This document shows, in pieces, positions 11,284 through 18,407 of a DNA stretch of 64,000 bases; positions within the stretch are counted from its first letter, which is position 1; the number at the start of each line of letters is the position of its first letter. Location: assembly GCA_036500605.1 (NCBI GenBank), contig DASYBU010000056.1, positions 62,001 to 126,000 on the forward strand, written 5' to 3'. The notes under the pieces were generated by a model. It saw only the letters and a program-made list of their open reading frames with translations, made no database searches and had not been told where the DNA came from. The translations under genes were made by a program, and so were the position numbers. The stretch is from JAFALK01 sp036500605 (GTDB lineage: Bacteria; Pseudomonadota; Gammaproteobacteria; Burkholderiales; Burkholderiaceae_C).

Positions 11284-12180
11284 CTACCGGGTCGGCAGCA
11301 GACGGGCCGGATCGATCGGCTTGCCGAGCTTGCGCACTTCAAAGTGCAGCTTCACTTGATCGGTATCGGTGGAACCCATTTCGGCAATCTTCTGGCCCTT
11401 GCGCACAACCTGCTCGTCTTTGACCAGCAGCGTTTGATTGTGCGCGTAAGCAGTGAGGTAGGTGTCGTTGTGCTTGATGATGACGAGATTGCCATAGCCG
11501 CGCAAGCCTGAGCCCGCATAGACCACACGGCCGTCTGCCGCAGCCAGCACCGGGTCACCCGCTTTGCCGCCGATATCCAAGCCCTTGCTGCGTTGATCAT
11601 CGAAGCCGCCGACCACGGCACCTGCGGCCGGCCAGCCCCAGTTCATGTCGTCGTCGCTGCGCGCGCCCGCCATGACGGGCGCTGATGTAACAGTGGGTGC
11701 CGGTGCCGAGGCAGGCGCGAGCGGGGCCGAAGCGGCCGATGCCGGCTTGCTGTCCAGCGATCGCGATTCGACCTTGGACGACGTGATCGGCTTGATGCTG
11801 ACGCCCGAAGCCAGCGTCGAGGTATCGGTGCCGGGCGGCACGACACGCAGCGTCTGGCCGACTTCAATGCGATTGGGGTTGTCGAGCTGGTTCCAGCGGG
11901 AGATATCGCGCCAGTTCTGGCCGTTGTCCAGCGCGATGCGGATCAGGCTGTCGCCGGGCTTGACGACATAAGTGCCCGGCTGCGGCTTGGTGTCATCGAC
12001 CGCAGGCGCGCTGGCCGCGGCGCCCGGCGCGCTGGCGGCTTGCGCACTGGGCTTGACCTTGACCGCGCGGTTTTCCACCGGTGCAGGTTCCTTGAGCGAG
12101 ACCGAGGTGCAGGCGCTCAGTGCGGCTGCGCCGGCAAGCAGGATGAAAAAAGAAATCGTGCGGAAGCGTGGATGGAACAT
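11284..12180 (-). CDS. nlpD: NlpD-type LysM/M23 lipoprotein (amidase activator)
   Basis: 298 residues. Lipobox LSAC places the lipidated Cys at C24. An Ala/Pro/Ser linker is followed by a LysM peptidoglycan-binding domain (about 70-114), a second low-complexity linker, and a C-terminal M23/LytM domain (about 181-294). The zinc-binding His residues of active LytM enzymes are missing: SKGLD stands where HxxxD is expected (S198) and KLHFE where HLHFE is expected (K277). This is the known pattern of non-catalytic NlpD/EnvC activators of cell-division amidases. It is 29 bases upstream of rpoS on the same strand. Confidence 0.95.
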   Translation of the reverse strand: MFHPRFRTISFFILLAGAAALSACTSVSLKEPAPVENRAVKVKPSAQAASAPGAAASAPAVDDTKPQPGTYVVKPGDSLIRIALDNGQNWRDISRWNQLDNPNRIEVGQTLRVVPPGTDTSTLASGVSIKPITSSKVESRSLDSKPASAASAPLAPASAPAPTVTSAPVMAGARSDDDMNWGWPAAGAVVGGFDDQRSKGLDIGGKAGDPVLAAADGRVVYAGSGLRGYGNLVIIKHNDTYLTAYAHNQTLLVKDEQVVRKGQKIAEMGSTDTDQVKLHFEVRKLGKPIDPARLLPTR

Positions 12181-12253
12181 GGTCGCCTTGCTGGCTGTTA
12201 TTCGGGAAGAAGACTCGGCCGGGGTCGGGCTGCGCTGGACACGGCTGAGCTCA

Positions 12254-13075
12254 TCACATCACACCGGATTTTAGAGGGACGAAGAGTACGCCCTCATGTT
12301 CACTGCGAACGTAACGGGTGGTGCCGCCTTCTTGCAGGCAATCGACCACCACCAGCACCTGTGTTCGCCCGCCGGGCCGGGCCGTCGGCGCCACCAGCCG
12401 GCCACCGGGCGCCAACTGCTCAAGCCAGGCTGGCGGGATGTCCTCGCCCCCGGCCGCCGCGACGATGCTGTCGTAGGGCGCGCTCGGCGCGTGGCCAAGC
12501 CGGCCGTCGCCATAGACCAGGCGAATCGTCTGGCGGCGTTGAGTGCCGAGGTTCTCGATCGCTTTGTCGTGCAAAGGCTTGAGCCTTTCGATCGACACGA
12601 CCTGGCGGCTCAAGAGACCCAACAAGGCAGCCTGATAGCCACAACCCGTGCCGATTTCCAGCGTGCGGCCCAGATGCCCCTGCTTGCCGGCCTTGGCGCC
12701 CGCCATCAACAGGGCCAGCATGCGGCCGACCACCGAGGGTTTGGAAATGGTCTGCCCGTGGCCGATCGGCAGGCTCGTGTCTTCGTAGGACTGGATCGCC
12801 AGCGCGCTGTCGACGAACTCATGTCGCGGCACCTGGGTGAAGGCCTGCAGGACGCGCTCATCGCTCAGCCCGTCGAGACGCAGACGCTGCACCATGCGCT
12901 GGCGCACTTGCGCCGAATCGAGACCCAGGCCGCTGGGCTTCGCGAGGCGCGCCGCATCTGCCGCGGCTTGCTGAAGATGGCGCTGCGGCATCAGCACCGG
13001 GCGTGCCGCGCCTGTCGCAGTCTTGTTGACCTTTTCCAGCCCGAGCGGAAAGCGTTTGGCCTTGGGTTCGGTCAT
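12254..13075 (-). CDS. pcm: Protein-L-isoaspartate O-methyltransferase
   Basis: 273 residues. It repairs isoaspartyl damage in proteins by SAM-dependent methylation. The core (about 60-273) holds the PCMT signature DTSLPIGHGQTISKPSVVG and the SAM motif LEIGTGCGYQAALLG. The ~55-residue N-terminal extension (basic, Ala-rich) is longer than in the 208-residue E. coli protein but common in beta-proteobacteria. The start codon overlaps the surE stop (ATGA), showing translational coupling in surE-pcm-nlpD-rpoS. Confidence 0.96.
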   Translation of the reverse strand: MTEPKAKRFPLGLEKVNKTATGAARPVLMPQRHLQQAAADAARLAKPSGLGLDSAQVRQRMVQRLRLDGLSDERVLQAFTQVPRHEFVDSALAIQSYEDTSLPIGHGQTISKPSVVGRMLALLMAGAKAGKQGHLGRTLEIGTGCGYQAALLGLLSRQVVSIERLKPLHDKAIENLGTQRRQTIRLVYGDGRLGHAPSAPYDSIVAAAGGEDIPPAWLEQLAPGGRLVAPTARPGGRTQVLVVVDCLQEGGTTRYVRSEHEGVLFVPLKSGVM

Positions 13076-13818
13076 GCCAGACCCAGCCGCAGACGCCAGC
13101 CGGGCAGGCCGGCGTGATCGCTCAAGTCCACCTGCAAGGGCGTGATTGAAACCTGCCCGTTGGCGGTGGCATGGAAATCACTGCCCTCGCCCGCTTCGCG
13201 CGCATCGCCGGCCGGACCGATCCAGTAGATCGCCTCGCCGCGCGGGCTTTCCTGCTTGATGGCGGGCTGGCTGGCATGGCGGCGGCCCAGTCGCGTGACG
13301 CGGCGCGGCAGTGTCAGTGCATCCGGGCGGTTAGGGATGTTCACGTTGAGCAGGAAGGCGTGATCCAGGCCACCGGCAATCACCTGCTCGACGAGCGAGC
13401 GCGCCATCGCGGCCGCGGCCTCCAGATCGCCCCAACCCTTCTCGACCTGCGAGAAAGCGATCGACGGGATGCCAAAAAGATAACCCTCCGTCGCAGCGGC
13501 AACGGTGCCCGAGTAGAGCGTGTCGTCACCCATGTTCGCGCCGTTGTTGATGCCCGAGAGCACCAGATCGGGCCGATGGCCCAGCACGCCCGTCAGCGCC
13601 AGATGGACCGAATCCGAGGGCGAGCCGTTGATGAACCGGAAGCCGTTCGCCGCGCTGTGCACCGACAGCGGCCGGCTCAGCGTCAGCGAGTTGGAGGCGC
13701 CACTGGCGTTTTGCTCGGGGGCGATCACGTCGATCTCCCCCAGCCCCTGACAAGCCTTGACCAAGGCGTGCAGACCCGGGGCCAGATAGCCGTCGTCATT
13801 CGAAATGAGGATGCGCAT
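13072..13818 (-). CDS. surE: 5'/3'-nucleotidase SurE
   Basis: 248 residues, the usual length. Metal-dependent nucleoside monophosphate phosphatase with the N-terminal motif ILISNDDGYLAPG (metal-binding D8/D9), the ASGASNSL loop and SGINNGANMGDDTLYSGTV. It is first in the stress-survival cluster surE-pcm-nlpD-rpoS. Its end overlaps the pcm start by 4 bases. The upstream 247-base gap to the divergent regulator gene holds the promoters of both. Confidence 0.97.
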   Translation of the reverse strand: MRILISNDDGYLAPGLHALVKACQGLGEIDVIAPEQNASGASNSLTLSRPLSVHSAANGFRFINGSPSDSVHLALTGVLGHRPDLVLSGINNGANMGDDTLYSGTVAAATEGYLFGIPSIAFSQVEKGWGDLEAAAAMARSLVEQVIAGGLDHAFLLNVNIPNRPDALTLPRRVTRLGRRHASQPAIKQESPRGEAIYWIGPAGDAREAGEGSDFHATANGQVSITPLQVDLSDHAGLPGWRLRLGLA

Positions 13819-14065
13819 GCAGTGATTGTAGGCAGCGCCATCACCGGCAAGACCGAAGATCGAAGAAGCGCGCGAAGGCGCACGCGCATCGCTTGAATCG
13901 CTAGCACCGGACAGCCCGTGTTCGGGGGCTGGCTACAGAGCCCATGATCCTGCGCAACGCGGCCTGTGGTTTGACTTGGGAATTAGGGCGACAAGGCTGC
14001 ACAACGGATCAACGGCGGCAGGGATGTGCGCTAGGATCAACGCAGCGTTCGGAGCAACTCAAAAA

Positions 14066-14806
14066 ATGGCCGTTAAAGTCCTGATCATCGAAGACAACCC
14101 GGTTGCGCGCAGCTTCCTTTGCCGCGTGGTGCGCGAGAGCTTTAGTGACGCGATGGAGATCACCGAGGTCGGTGACCTCGAAAGCGCGCGCCGCCAGGTG
14201 GCCCGCAGCACCGAACAGGATCACGGCTTCAAGCTGATCCTCGTCGATCTTGAACTGCCCGATGGCAATGGCATGGAGTTCCTGGCGGAGCTCGCTGGCT
14301 CCGCCGCCACCAAGATCGTCACCACGCTTTATTCCGACGACGACCATCTGTTCCCGGCCCTGCAATGCGGCGCCGATGGCTACCTGCTCAAGGAAGATCG
14401 CTTCGAAGTCCTGGTTGAAGAACTGCAGCGCATCGTGCGCGGCCAACCGCCACTGTCACCCGCCATCGCACGCCGTCTGCTTTCGCATTTCCGTCCCGGC
14501 TCCACCGGCGACAGCGGCCCGATACCGCTCAACTCCGGCTTCGGCGGCCTCTCCTCCAGTTCGCAGTTCGCCCCCGGCCGCAGCGGTGTCTCGCTCGATC
14601 CGCCGCCCGAATGGGAGCGCCTCACGCCGCGCGAGAACGAAGTCCTGACCTATCTGAGCAAGGGCTTCACCATCAAGGAAATCGCCAACCTGATGGGCAT
14701 CAAGTGGTTCACGGTGAATGATCACATCAAGAGCATCTACAAGAAGCTCAATGTGTCCAGCCGCGCGGAAGCCGCTGTACTGGCCAGCAAACAGGGCTTG
14801 GTCTAA
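14066..14806 (+). CDS. NarL/FixJ-family response regulator
   Basis: 246 residues from the ATG at 14066 (MAVKVLIIEDNPVAR); the longer in-frame extension lacks family similarity. The receiver domain covers about 1-125, with the acidic pair E9/D10 and phospho-acceptor D61 (ILVDLELPDGNG). A Ser/Pro/Gly-rich linker (about 150-175) leads to a LuxR-type helix-turn-helix (about 183-246, LTPRENEVLTYLSKGFTIKEIA). No sensor kinase is adjacent, so its partner and targets are unknown. It precedes, on the opposite strand, a flagellar-rod-like gene and a GGDEF-domain gene, which hints at motility or surface signalling by position only. Confidence 0.9.
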   Translation: MAVKVLIIEDNPVARSFLCRVVRESFSDAMEITEVGDLESARRQVARSTEQDHGFKLILVDLELPDGNGMEFLAELAGSAATKIVTTLYSDDDHLFPALQCGADGYLLKEDRFEVLVEELQRIVRGQPPLSPAIARRLLSHFRPGSTGDSGPIPLNSGFGGLSSSSQFAPGRSGVSLDPPPEWERLTPRENEVLTYLSKGFTIKEIANLMGIKWFTVNDHIKSIYKKLNVSSRAEAAVLASKQGLV

Positions 14807-14829
14807 ATAAGGCCGCTCAGCAAAGCCGT

Positions 14830-15126
14830 TCAGGCCTGGATGTCGAGGACGCTGCCTTCGGCGCGCAGCTGAGTTTGCAGCACCTTGAGATTCGCGACGA
14901 AAGAATACGTCGCCGACTGCTGCTCCACCACCTCATTGTTCGGCTGCACCGTTTGATCGGTCAGCACGGTGTCAGCGCGCACGCCGCCGGTAGCGACAGT
15001 GCTGAGGTTCACCTGGGAGCGTTTCTGGTTCGCATCCGCCAGGCCGGCGATATTGCTCGCCGAGGCGCGCAGACGCTCGCTGGCAGCAGAAATACCGGAC
15101 AGGGCGGTGGACAGGTCGACAGTCAT
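14830..15126 (-). CDS. Small flagellar basal-body-rod-like protein
   Basis: 98 residues from the ATG at 15124-15126 (MTVDLSTALSGISAASERLR). The heptad-rich N-terminus (ASERLRASASNIAGLADANQ) resembles the rod-domain N-terminus of flagellar axial proteins (S-A-S-N-I-A/AN in FlgB/C/E/F/G). The C-terminal helix (NNEVVEQQSATYSFVANLKVLQTQ) resembles the FlgC/FlgE C-terminal domain. The large central domain of those proteins is absent, so it amounts to fused rod-protein ends. No flagellar genes are nearby. A membrane-distal role is likely but unproven. Confidence 0.7.
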   Translation of the reverse strand: MTVDLSTALSGISAASERLRASASNIAGLADANQKRSQVNLSTVATGGVRADTVLTDQTVQPNNEVVEQQSATYSFVANLKVLQTQLRAEGSVLDIQA

Positions 15127-15184
15127 AACGCCAAGGATAGACGGATTCCCGCCGCCTTGCACGTCAGGAATTGGCAAATCCGTC

Positions 15185-15211
15185 AAAAAAGGGGCGGAAT
15201 TCAAGGCGCCC
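15185..15211 (-). terminator. Putative intrinsic terminator downstream of the PAS-GGDEF gene
   Basis: On the minus strand a GGGCG/CGCCC stem with a 10-base loop is followed after one C by six T. It lies about 110 bases beyond the stop of the GGDEF gene and 60 bases upstream of the rod-like gene, so it would separate the two. Confidence 0.45.
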
Positions 15212-15244
15212 GCCGGGCCGTCCCAAGGACGCCTTGAGCCGATG

Positions 15245-15318
15245 TCTTTGTCGGGCCACCCCGACAAAGATCGGCGCCCCCTCGGGGGGCCGGCCGCGTA
15301 CTCGCGGGCGGGGGGCTG
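15245..15318. repeat. Intergenic palindrome block (11-bp stem plus CCCCC/GGGGG hairpin)
   Basis: A perfect 11-bp inverted repeat, TCTTTGTCGGG-CCAC-CCCGACAAAGA (15245-15270), is followed by a CCCCCTCGGGGGG hairpin and further G/C-rich palindromes up to about 15318. It fills the gap after the GGDEF gene. The C5/G5 hairpin resembles the block after greA (1468-1528). A dispersed intergenic repeat family is likely. Confidence 0.6.
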
Positions 15319-15322
15319 ACAG

Positions 15323-16282
15323 CTAACCCGCCAGTTCTTCGAATTTGCCGGCGGAGACGAAGACGCGAACGCTGTCGCCCCCGGCCGCCTTGGCTTCCGT
15401 GCAGGCCAGCGTCGCAGCGCCGAGCACGGCGTCAATCGACTCGAGCGTCTCCTGCACCTGCACTACACCGACACAGGCCTTCACCCGCGCGCGATGCAAG
15501 CCCCAGCGCAGCCGATACGCGGCGATGGAGCTGCGGATCTTCTCGGCCACAATCTCGGCGAAGTGCTGGTCGCAATCAGGGAGCAGCACCGCAAAATGGT
15601 CGCCCTCGATACGGGAAACGATGTCGGTGGCACGCACCTTGGTGATCAGCATCTGCCCCAGGCCATAGAGGAAATGGTTGCCGACCTCGGCCCCCATGCT
15701 CTTGACCACCTCGGAGAACTTGTCCACGTCGACCCACAGCACGGAAACCGGCTTGTGACGCAGGCTGCCGACGTGCTCGGCAAGACGCCGCTCGAACTCG
15801 CGGCGATTGGCCAGCTCGGTCAGCCCGTCGTGCTTGGCGATCCAGGTTGGTTGCAGGCGTTGCAGGCGCGCGGCGGTCACATCCTCGATGACCCACAGGG
15901 CCTCGCCCGTCGGCGCCTTCCAGTCCAGCGGCGTGGCTTGCAGGCGGCCCCAGAAGCGGCTGCCGTCGCGGCGCACGTATTCGATTTCCTCGTCGAGGGG
16001 ACGGCCGGAGCCAAAGGCTGCATTCATGCGCTCCATTACGCCGCTCAAGGCGGCGTCGGAGACGTGGATGCTGCGCACCTCATGGCCGGTCAGGTCGGTT
16101 TCATCGCCGTGGCCGAAATTCGTGCTGAAGACTTCGCTGACCACTTCGAAGCGGCCGCCGTGTACAAAGGCCATCGCCGTGGGCGAACGCATGAGCAGCG
16201 CGCGCATGCGGGCGGTCGTCAGATCCGCCTTCGCCTCGCCCCCCGCGTCGATATCTGCGCCACCATCCTGCTGGGTTGTCAT
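15323..16282 (-). CDS. PAS-GGDEF protein with degenerate active site and intact I-site
   Basis: 319 residues. A PAS domain (about 25-140) is followed by a GGDEF domain (about 145-310) that begins with the usual HDGLTELANRREFERRL. The upstream metal-binding strand VDVDKF (D185/D187) is present. The signature is EGDHF (226-230) instead of GGDEF: the catalytic Glu at position 4 is His and the first Gly is Glu, which should abolish or strongly cut diguanylate cyclase activity. The inhibitory c-di-GMP site RxxD (RATD, 217-220) is kept at the canonical five-residue distance. It may therefore be a c-di-GMP receptor with a sensory PAS. No membrane segments. Confidence 0.88.
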   Translation of the reverse strand: MTTQQDGGADIDAGGEAKADLTTARMRALLMRSPTAMAFVHGGRFEVVSEVFSTNFGHGDETDLTGHEVRSIHVSDAALSGVMERMNAAFGSGRPLDEEIEYVRRDGSRFWGRLQATPLDWKAPTGEALWVIEDVTAARLQRLQPTWIAKHDGLTELANRREFERRLAEHVGSLRHKPVSVLWVDVDKFSEVVKSMGAEVGNHFLYGLGQMLITKVRATDIVSRIEGDHFAVLLPDCDQHFAEIVAEKIRSSIAAYRLRWGLHRARVKACVGVVQVQETLESIDAVLGAATLACTEAKAAGGDSVRVFVSAGKFEELAG

Positions 16283-16390
16283 GTCTCTTGCTCCTCAGAT
16301 ACTTTCGCTGGTGTAACCGTTTTGCGCGAGGAAGGGAACCCCGGCCGCAAGGCGCGCGACGGGCTCCGTGCCGAATGCCCGTCGAACGTC

Positions 16391-16894
16391 TCAGTTAGGC
16401 AACCCTTCGCAGCCCTTGCCCATGGGCTGAGGCTTCTCGCGGTCGGCTGCGGTCAGCTCGACGCCACGGTCGATGATGATGCGCCAGCGGCCCGGCGATT
16501 CCTGGCGCCAGACCGAGGCGAAGCGTCCGATCAGTTCGCCTTTCGGGCTGCGCACGAGCCCGGTCGAGTAGGCCAGGCTGCCGTCTCCGACCACCACGAC
16601 CTGATCCGGCTCCCAGGAGAACGGCGCCTCCGCGCCATCGAAGAAGCGCTTCCAGGCGGCCATGACGACCGCCCGGCCCTCCTGAGGCTGGCGCCCATTG
16701 AAAAAGACCGTCGGCTCGGCCAGATGGCGCTCGAACGCCGCCGGATCGCGCTTGGCCATGGTGGCAGCAAAGCTGCACTCGGCGCTGCGCGCCTGCATCT
16801 GCCAAGTCTTCATCTGCGCCTCGTCCGCCACCGCACTCGCACTCGCACTCGCACTCGCGGCCAGCAGCATCAGGCCAAAGCCGATCATCTTCAT
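16391..16894 (-). CDS. Secreted SnoaL/NTF2-like (DUF4440-type) protein
   Basis: 167 residues from the ATG at 16892-16894. The signal peptide MKMIGFGLMLLAASASASAS ends near ADE. The mature part (about 28-150) reads as a cone-shaped NTF2-like fold: an N-terminal helix (ECSFAATMAKRDPAAFERHL), a turn (AEPTVFFNG), then strands (DQVVVVGDGSLAYSTGLV, ASVWRQESPGRWRIIIDRG). These proteins occur as enzymes, immunity proteins or ligand binders; no function can be assigned. It lies 19 bases downstream of sbcB on the same strand. Confidence 0.75.
   Translation of the reverse strand: MKMIGFGLMLLAASASASASAVADEAQMKTWQMQARSAECSFAATMAKRDPAAFERHLAEPTVFFNGRQPQEGRAVVMAAWKRFFDGAEAPFSWEPDQVVVVGDGSLAYSTGLVRSPKGELIGRFASVWRQESPGRWRIIIDRGVELTAADREKPQPMGKGCEGLPN
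16833..16856. repeat. Hexanucleotide tandem repeat in a signal-peptide coding region
   Basis: Four exact copies of GCACTC in tandem, plus a partial fifth. On the coding (minus) strand they encode the Ala-Ser-Ala-Ser run just before the signal-peptidase site of the SnoaL-like protein. Because the unit is 6 bases, gain or loss of copies keeps frame and would only change c-region length. Confidence 0.8.
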
Positions 16895-16913
16895 CGCACG
16901 CTCCTTGCCATCC

Positions 16914-18344
16914 TCATTGCGGCGCGATTTGCTCCGCATAGTCGTACAGGGCGCCCAGAATGTCCGGGCCGCGTTCGTCGTCCTCGGGCAAGGCTTCGCC
17001 CAAAGCATCAATCCGCTCGAAGAAGGCCGCCATCACGTCGCCACTCAAACGTTCAGCGCGATGCTCCTGCCAGCGCTGCAACTCTTCCTCGGACAAGGTG
17101 GCCGGGAAATTGCGCGCGCGCCAGCGGAACACCAATTCATCGAGCCGGTGATCCGCAAAAGCCAGCTTGCCCTGCGCAACGCGCTCAGCCAGTTGCTCGG
17201 GTGTCAGACCCCGAACACGCTGCAGCGTACGGCGGTCGTCGTTGGAGACAAAGCCGCCATACAGGTCCTCGTCCACATCAAGCGGCGGCAAGGCTTCGCG
17301 CTTGAACACTTCGTTCCAGAGGCCGTCCAGCAAGCGCCCCTTCTCGGCCAAGGCCTGCGCATGCTTGACGCCCTGCTCGATATCGAGACCCCACTTTTCG
17401 GCCATTGCGGGCGAAAGCGTCTTCAGATTGCCGATCACGATCGGCGATTTGTTGACATGTACGCTCTTGATCGGCAGCCGGGTCACGCCCTCGGGCAGCT
17501 CGTCCTGCTTGACGAACAGGCGGGCGCGGATGGCGTCGGCATTGAGCGTTAGCAGTTCACCCGGGTCGACGCTCAAGTCCCAGACGATCAGCTCGTTCTT
17601 GTTGGTCGGATGCGGCGCCAGCGGCCAGACCAGGGCGATGCAGCCGCGCTCGACGCCATACATGCCCGAGATGTGCAGGAAAGGCCGGCCCACGCCGATC
17701 TCGGCCCACACGGCCTCCTTCTTGCGCAGCTTCATGCAGAAGTCGAACAGCTTGGGCTGAGCATCGCGGATGCGTCGTGCCAGGCCGATCGTGGCGCGCA
17801 CGTCGGACAAGGCATCGTGCGCAGCTTCATGCAGCAAACCGTTGGCTTGGCTCAGGTGCTCCAGCTTGAACGAGGGCCGACCGTCTTCATGCTTCGGCCA
17901 CTCGATGCCTTCGGGCCGTAACGCGTAAGCACAGCGCACAACATCGAGCAGATCCCAGCGTCCGCAATCGTTCTGCCACTCGCGTGCATACGGGTCGATC
18001 AGATTCCGCCAGAACAGGAAGCGCGTGACCTCGTCATCGAAGCGGATCGTGTTGTAGCCCACGCCCACCGTGCCCGGCAGCGCCAGTTGGTCCTCGATCG
18101 CCTTGGCGAACTCGTGCTCGGGCACACCTTGTTGCAAACAGGTCTGCGGCACGATGCCGGTCAGCAGGCAGGACTCGGGGTCGGGAAGGAAGTCATCAGC
18201 CGGCTGGCAGTACAGCATCAGCGGCGGACCGATCTCATTGAGCTCGCTATCGGTTCTAACGCCGGCGAACTGGGCCGGGCGGTCTCGACGCGGAACGCGG
18301 CCGAAGGTTTCGTAGTCGTGCCAGAAAAAACTCATCTCACTCAT
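16914..18344 (-). CDS. sbcB: Exodeoxyribonuclease I
   Basis: 476 residues from the ATG at 18342-18344, matching E. coli ExoI (475). It degrades single-stranded DNA 3' to 5' in recombination and repair. The DEDDh exonuclease domain (about 1-200) carries the first catalytic pair in FFWHDYETFG (D10, E12) and a later HDALSDVRATIGLARRI motif. SH3-like and C-terminal helical ExoI domains follow (ending in LGALYDYAEQIAPQ). A much longer in-frame upstream reading is only open-frame shadow over the divergent mrcA gene. It is divergent from mrcA with 63 bases between starts. Confidence 0.97.
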   Translation of the reverse strand: MSEMSFFWHDYETFGRVPRRDRPAQFAGVRTDSELNEIGPPLMLYCQPADDFLPDPESCLLTGIVPQTCLQQGVPEHEFAKAIEDQLALPGTVGVGYNTIRFDDEVTRFLFWRNLIDPYAREWQNDCGRWDLLDVVRCAYALRPEGIEWPKHEDGRPSFKLEHLSQANGLLHEAAHDALSDVRATIGLARRIRDAQPKLFDFCMKLRKKEAVWAEIGVGRPFLHISGMYGVERGCIALVWPLAPHPTNKNELIVWDLSVDPGELLTLNADAIRARLFVKQDELPEGVTRLPIKSVHVNKSPIVIGNLKTLSPAMAEKWGLDIEQGVKHAQALAEKGRLLDGLWNEVFKREALPPLDVDEDLYGGFVSNDDRRTLQRVRGLTPEQLAERVAQGKLAFADHRLDELVFRWRARNFPATLSEEELQRWQEHRAERLSGDVMAAFFERIDALGEALPEDDERGPDILGALYDYAEQIAPQ

Positions 18345-18407
18345 GGGTGGACGATAACGCATCGCCATAATCTCGCCACTGCCATCAACCAGGACCCGCC
18401 AGGACCC

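Noticed and set aside
15494..17305. 603-codon open frame on the plus strand opposite the GGDEF, SnoaL-like and sbcB genes
   Set aside because: Spans three real genes on the other strand and shows only shadow-frame composition.
18087..18407. N-terminal extension of the mrcA frame
   Set aside because: It overlaps sbcB on the opposite strand and is not part of class A PBPs; the membrane anchor follows directly after the ATG at 18408.
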